64,000 nucleotides of DNA from positions 23,534,501 through 23,598,500 of the forward strand of contig OZ005618.1 of the NCBI GenBank assembly GCA_963930655.1, read 5' to 3'. The DNA comes from Myrica gale. Its lineage: Eukaryota; Streptophyta; Magnoliopsida; Fagales; Myricaceae. Each line of letters begins with the position of its first letter. The stretch's first letter is position 1. The notes beneath the pieces are model-generated. The model searched no databases and was not told the DNA's origin. It worked only from the letters and a program-made list of their open reading frames with translations. Shown here piece after piece: positions 60,559 through 64,000 of this stretch. The position numbers were made by a program, and so were the translations under genes.

Positions 60559-61025
60559 TGTAAGAGTAAAATCATAATCAACCATTACGATTGTGAACGC
60601 AGCGGAATAAAATATAGCAGAATTTTTACCTCCAGTCATCTTACTCGGAATCTCTGCAGAGTAACTTTATGAATTTGTAATTTAGTGAAGCTCTTCCAAC
60701 CTATGCCTTACAGAGTATGCTACAGATGGTATACACATGCCTCTTATTTATAGGCTAGGTCAGGGACCCTCAATCTGTTGTAGATTCTAATTTGTTCCTT
60801 CCATCAAGGAAATTCAAATTCAAAATCAAATAGCAATCTTTATCTAATTGGTTACAATTTGAATTCCAATTTAAATCAGAAATCAAATTGCAATCTTTAT
60901 CCAATTAGTTCTAAATTTGAATCTGCTACAGATTCCATAATCTTATTTAACTGACACCATAATCTTTAAAACTTTAAAAGATTATTTACATGTCAATTAG
61001 GTCACCTTAAGAAAATTTTTTAACA
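60559..61025 (-). repeat. Solo LTR (467 bp) with a perfect target duplication
   Basis: On the minus strand the segment starts TGTTAAAAAATTTTC and ends ATTTTACTCTTACA (TG...CA), with CTATAAATAAGAGG as a TATA-like core. The flanks are a perfect 5-bp duplication ACATC (60554-60558 and 61026-61030). No internal retrotransposon sequence adjoins it, so it is a solo LTR left by recombination between two LTRs. Confidence 0.9.
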
Positions 61026-61030
61026 ACATC

Positions 61031-64000
61031 AACTATAGATCAATATACTTTTTAAAGTCAAATATGGTTACTTAAAAAAAATACAAACAAAAGACCAAGA
61101 TAAAGACTGCAAGAAAACCATGTACCCTGTCATGACTGTAACTTACATCAGTTACATGGTAGGTCTTACTAGTTTAATCATCGTAATTTAAAAAAAGCAT
61201 ATTTTAAAAATTATTACTAGTTTAAAAGTAATACGAATAAATTATATGGGAAAGTTTCCTATATATTTGAGCAGATACAACTGTGGCTTGAGAGGCCTTA
61301 TGCTATATGGGTAAGCATGCAATAAAAATATAAATTATATGGGACAGCATTTTTTTTTCTTGTTCTTGAGAAAAAAAGGGCTCGCGGGGGTATCGTGGTC
61401 TCGCCCACTTAAACTCGGATACACACATGTCGTAGGGCCCTCAAAGCCCTAATGAGACGAGATTCCAAGGAAATCTTTAGGACACTTCATTTACAAAAAA
61501 AAAAAAAATTTCAGGATTTTTTGAATCCTTACAATTCTACAACCAAATATCATTTTTAACACTACATAAAACTAACTACAACATGCATACCAATAAAGTT
61601 AACATCACATAAAAATTCTCAAAACACAAAAAATCCTCACAAAACTTCCAAACCAAACATTCCCTAAAGAAATGGGTTGTCAGAATACCAAAATTATGTT
61701 GTTGGTCTCGCACACACGGGTATATATATAATGGTATATGAGTATATTACAAATCTTATATTAAATTAAAAATTTTAAATACATGATAAATCCCATGAAT
61801 TTCAAAATGCTATATATCATGATTCCTCTCAATTAAGAATGTGTTCTTTTTTTTGTAAAAATACTGGGGTGTTAAAAATATTAAGATGTTGGAATTAATG
61901 AAAAAATTGAAGAAAAAGTTTATTTGAATGAATTATTTATATTTATTTGAAATAAAAAATGACGATCCGAAGAAAATAGAGAATTTAAAGAGTTATTTTA
62001 TTGATGTAGAAATTCTATAGAATGAAAAGGTTGAAAGCCAAACTTTATGATATATAGGACATTTTCCCATACTCAAATGTATACAGGACACTTTGCCATA
62101 TAATTGTCCCTCTTGGGGTGAACAATGACACCACTAATAATTTTTTTTTTGTAATTAAAAAAAGAAGAAGTATACATGGTTCATGTTGACATGTTGTGAA
62201 TTTACAAAAGAAGACTATACTTCTCAAATAGTCACGGGGCGAAGATAGTGATGTGATAGATTAAAGTAATGTGTACTTGGTCTTTTGGCTTGTCCACGTC
62301 TGTATAGAGACTAGAAGGAGAGAGAGAGACAAAGAACAAAAGAAAAACGGACGAAATTGATAAAAATATCCCCGTATATTAATGTCAAGGAGCCTCCTTT
62401 CCTTTCCTACGTTAACCATTAGTAGAAGGTTGCTTTCCTTCTAGTCCCAAACGACCACTTGGGTGTCCCTTTTTACTCCTTTTCCTTGGAAACAAACACA
62501 TGATTTTTGTCTCACTTTGCACATGGTTTTCTTTTTCTACTTTCTTTCACTTTTTTATTTTTTTTTCTAAGCCCTTTTCTTTCACTTTCTTGATAGTTGG
62601 TATTCTACAACTTTGTCTTGTTTTAAGGTGCACGTTAGATCGTAGAAGTCAGTTCACGCGGTTAGTTGACCACGACAAAAATCTCACAAAAGTAAAATCC
62701 CTAGGACCTCAAATTTCTAACTAGGCCCCATGACTTCCGCTTAATTAAAATTTAGTATGATTTTCAGTAGTCTCCAGGAATAATATATACTGATAGATAA
62801 TGTATAGGTCGTATAGGTAGGCAAAGAAGTTCTATCCCTCCGCAAAAAATGGCCAATAGAGTTGATATCTCTATCCCTCTTCTCTAGGTTTCAGCCTCCA
62901 ATCCCATGCTTGCTTTGAGGCAAATATTTTGCAACAGCTGCAAGTCTCCGAATGGAAGTGATGAGGGAAAATATTGGTCGGCCCAATCTACACTGCCTAA
63001 GCCCATAAATGCTACCAAGCCTTGCAAAGCCCAGATTTTAGAAGCCCTACGGCCCAGCTCAGAATAACAAGTTATCCAGATCTATATAAGCTCTCTAACT
63101 TTAGGCATCAGAGGATCCCTCTCCAGTGTCACAAGTAATTCATCTTAAAGATAATAATATCATAATCTGACAATCATTGATGCATAGAACTGATTCCAGA
63201 AGAAAGACATATGAGTTCTACAACATTCAATATTGCCCGTAATAATCACTTTAACTGTGCTAACTCTACTCTAAAATTCAGTCTCTCCCAATTAGCAGCT
63301 ACCAATCAAAATGAGAAGGGGAGTGGGGTTGGGTAAGAATTGACGACATAAGCAGATAACCCAACTCCATGTAGCCAATTTATTATTAGGTCTCTGTCAC
63401 ACATCCTCCCCTTGCTTTTTTCCTGTTTGGCCTTTTCACATGAATCACTTGCGTTGGGGTCGTTTCTTGCCAAGTGCACAATGTATAAATGCTATTCAAA
63501 GTAGCCATACAGAAGGAATGAAGACTGAGAGCAAGCAGATGAAAAAACTCAGATTCGTAACACCTATCACTCTGTTTCTCTCAATATTGAACAAAAAATG
63601 GACTTCATTCATTCAAATGATGACATATTGCCAGAATAGAGGTCCCTATAATTACCAAAGCAACACATCCACTTAGCAAGAAAGCTTTGTATTAGTTCAG
63701 CAAAGCCAGATATTACAGATTACTTTATAAATCCTTGACAGGGGGAAGAACCTACCCAGACCAGAGCCTCAATGATATACCCCAACATATTGGGTTGAAA
63801 CGAACATGCCTATGAAGTAAAGCAAGATGCGCCTGAAAAGAAACCATTTTCCTCTCCCACTACATATTCTACAACCCATAATCCACCAAAACTACCACCA
63901 AAAAAGAAAAGAGGACAACAAAAGAAATTTTAGAAAAAGAAGGCAAGTAATCCCTACTGTGTTAGTACTCTCTCACCAACACCTACCAACTTACACATAC
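61031..64000. other. Intergenic, no gene seen
   Basis: AT-rich spacer. A half-MITE end (CCAAACATTCCC near 61655) is present without a visible partner. The last 400 bases are slightly richer in C/A and may be the 3' flank of a minus-strand gene outside the window, but no coding frame supports that. Confidence 0.45.

Noticed and set aside
1-64000. CRISPR arrays, bacterial operons, rRNA or functional tRNA genes, viral integrations
   Set aside because: No regularly spaced repeats, no Shine-Dalgarno-organised genes, no rRNA motifs and no intact cloverleaf were seen. The only retroviral-type proteins belong to plant Copia.

Overview
This is a nuclear window from a flowering plant, very probably a woody rosid dicot. 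The genes have GT-AG introns, the background is AT-rich (about 35% GC by eye), and the gene families are plant ones: a GPI-anchored lipid-transfer protein, DUF538, DUF761, an F-box/kelch protein and a class III peroxidase. Plant Copia, LINE, hAT, Tourist-like and SINE elements make up much of the rest. Nothing here is bacterial or organellar. There is one assembly gap of 200 N (34365-34564). All exon coordinates were built by hand from splice signals and reading-frame continuity.

Layout. 1-2380: a decayed Ty1/Copia element on the minus strand, cut by the window edge. 3770-6375 (+): a four-exon gene for a probably plastid-targeted protein of unknown function. 7311-14573 (-): an SF1/branchpoint-binding-like KH protein of eight coding exons, with a 2.6 kb GC-rich LINE-like insertion in one intron and a CT-rich 5' UTR exon near 15.9-16.2 kb. 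16.5-18.6 kb: a mosaic of copied pieces, namely an inverted copy of the first two coding exons of the SF1-like gene, a piece of a later intron, and the 3' flank of the PIGV gene. 18.6-20.4 kb (-): two adjacent pseudogenes, one of an LTPG and one of a class III peroxidase. 23570-27888 (-): PIGV/GPI mannosyltransferase 2, eight exons, apparently intact. 30561-34364 (-): the last four exons of UTP20, broken off at the N gap.

36-48 kb is transposon-rich around one intact gene, the lipid-transfer protein LTPG (38314-39115, +). It holds a pair of about 1 kb segmental duplicates, one carrying a hAT element and the other a LINE. Each copy shows the empty site for the insertion in the other. 49326-49841 (+): a DUF538 protein. 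53613-53834 (+): a small DUF761 protein. 54825-57662 (-): an F-box/kelch protein closely resembling Arabidopsis At1g55270 (SAGL1). From 57.7 kb to the end I see no gene, only a well-bounded solo LTR and repeat fragments.

How the genes relate. They are ordinary independent nuclear genes (rRNA processing, GPI-anchor synthesis, splicing, cuticle or cell-wall functions), not a pathway cluster. The order LTPG - DUF538 - kelch F-box matches, from memory, the Arabidopsis run At1g55260 - At1g55265 - At1g55270, so that end looks like conserved microsynteny swollen by transposons. I found no convincing undescribed biological system. The most unusual structures are the mosaic inverted duplication at 16.5-18.6 kb, the LINE-like insertion that carries only ORF1, and the two duplicates with reciprocal insertions.
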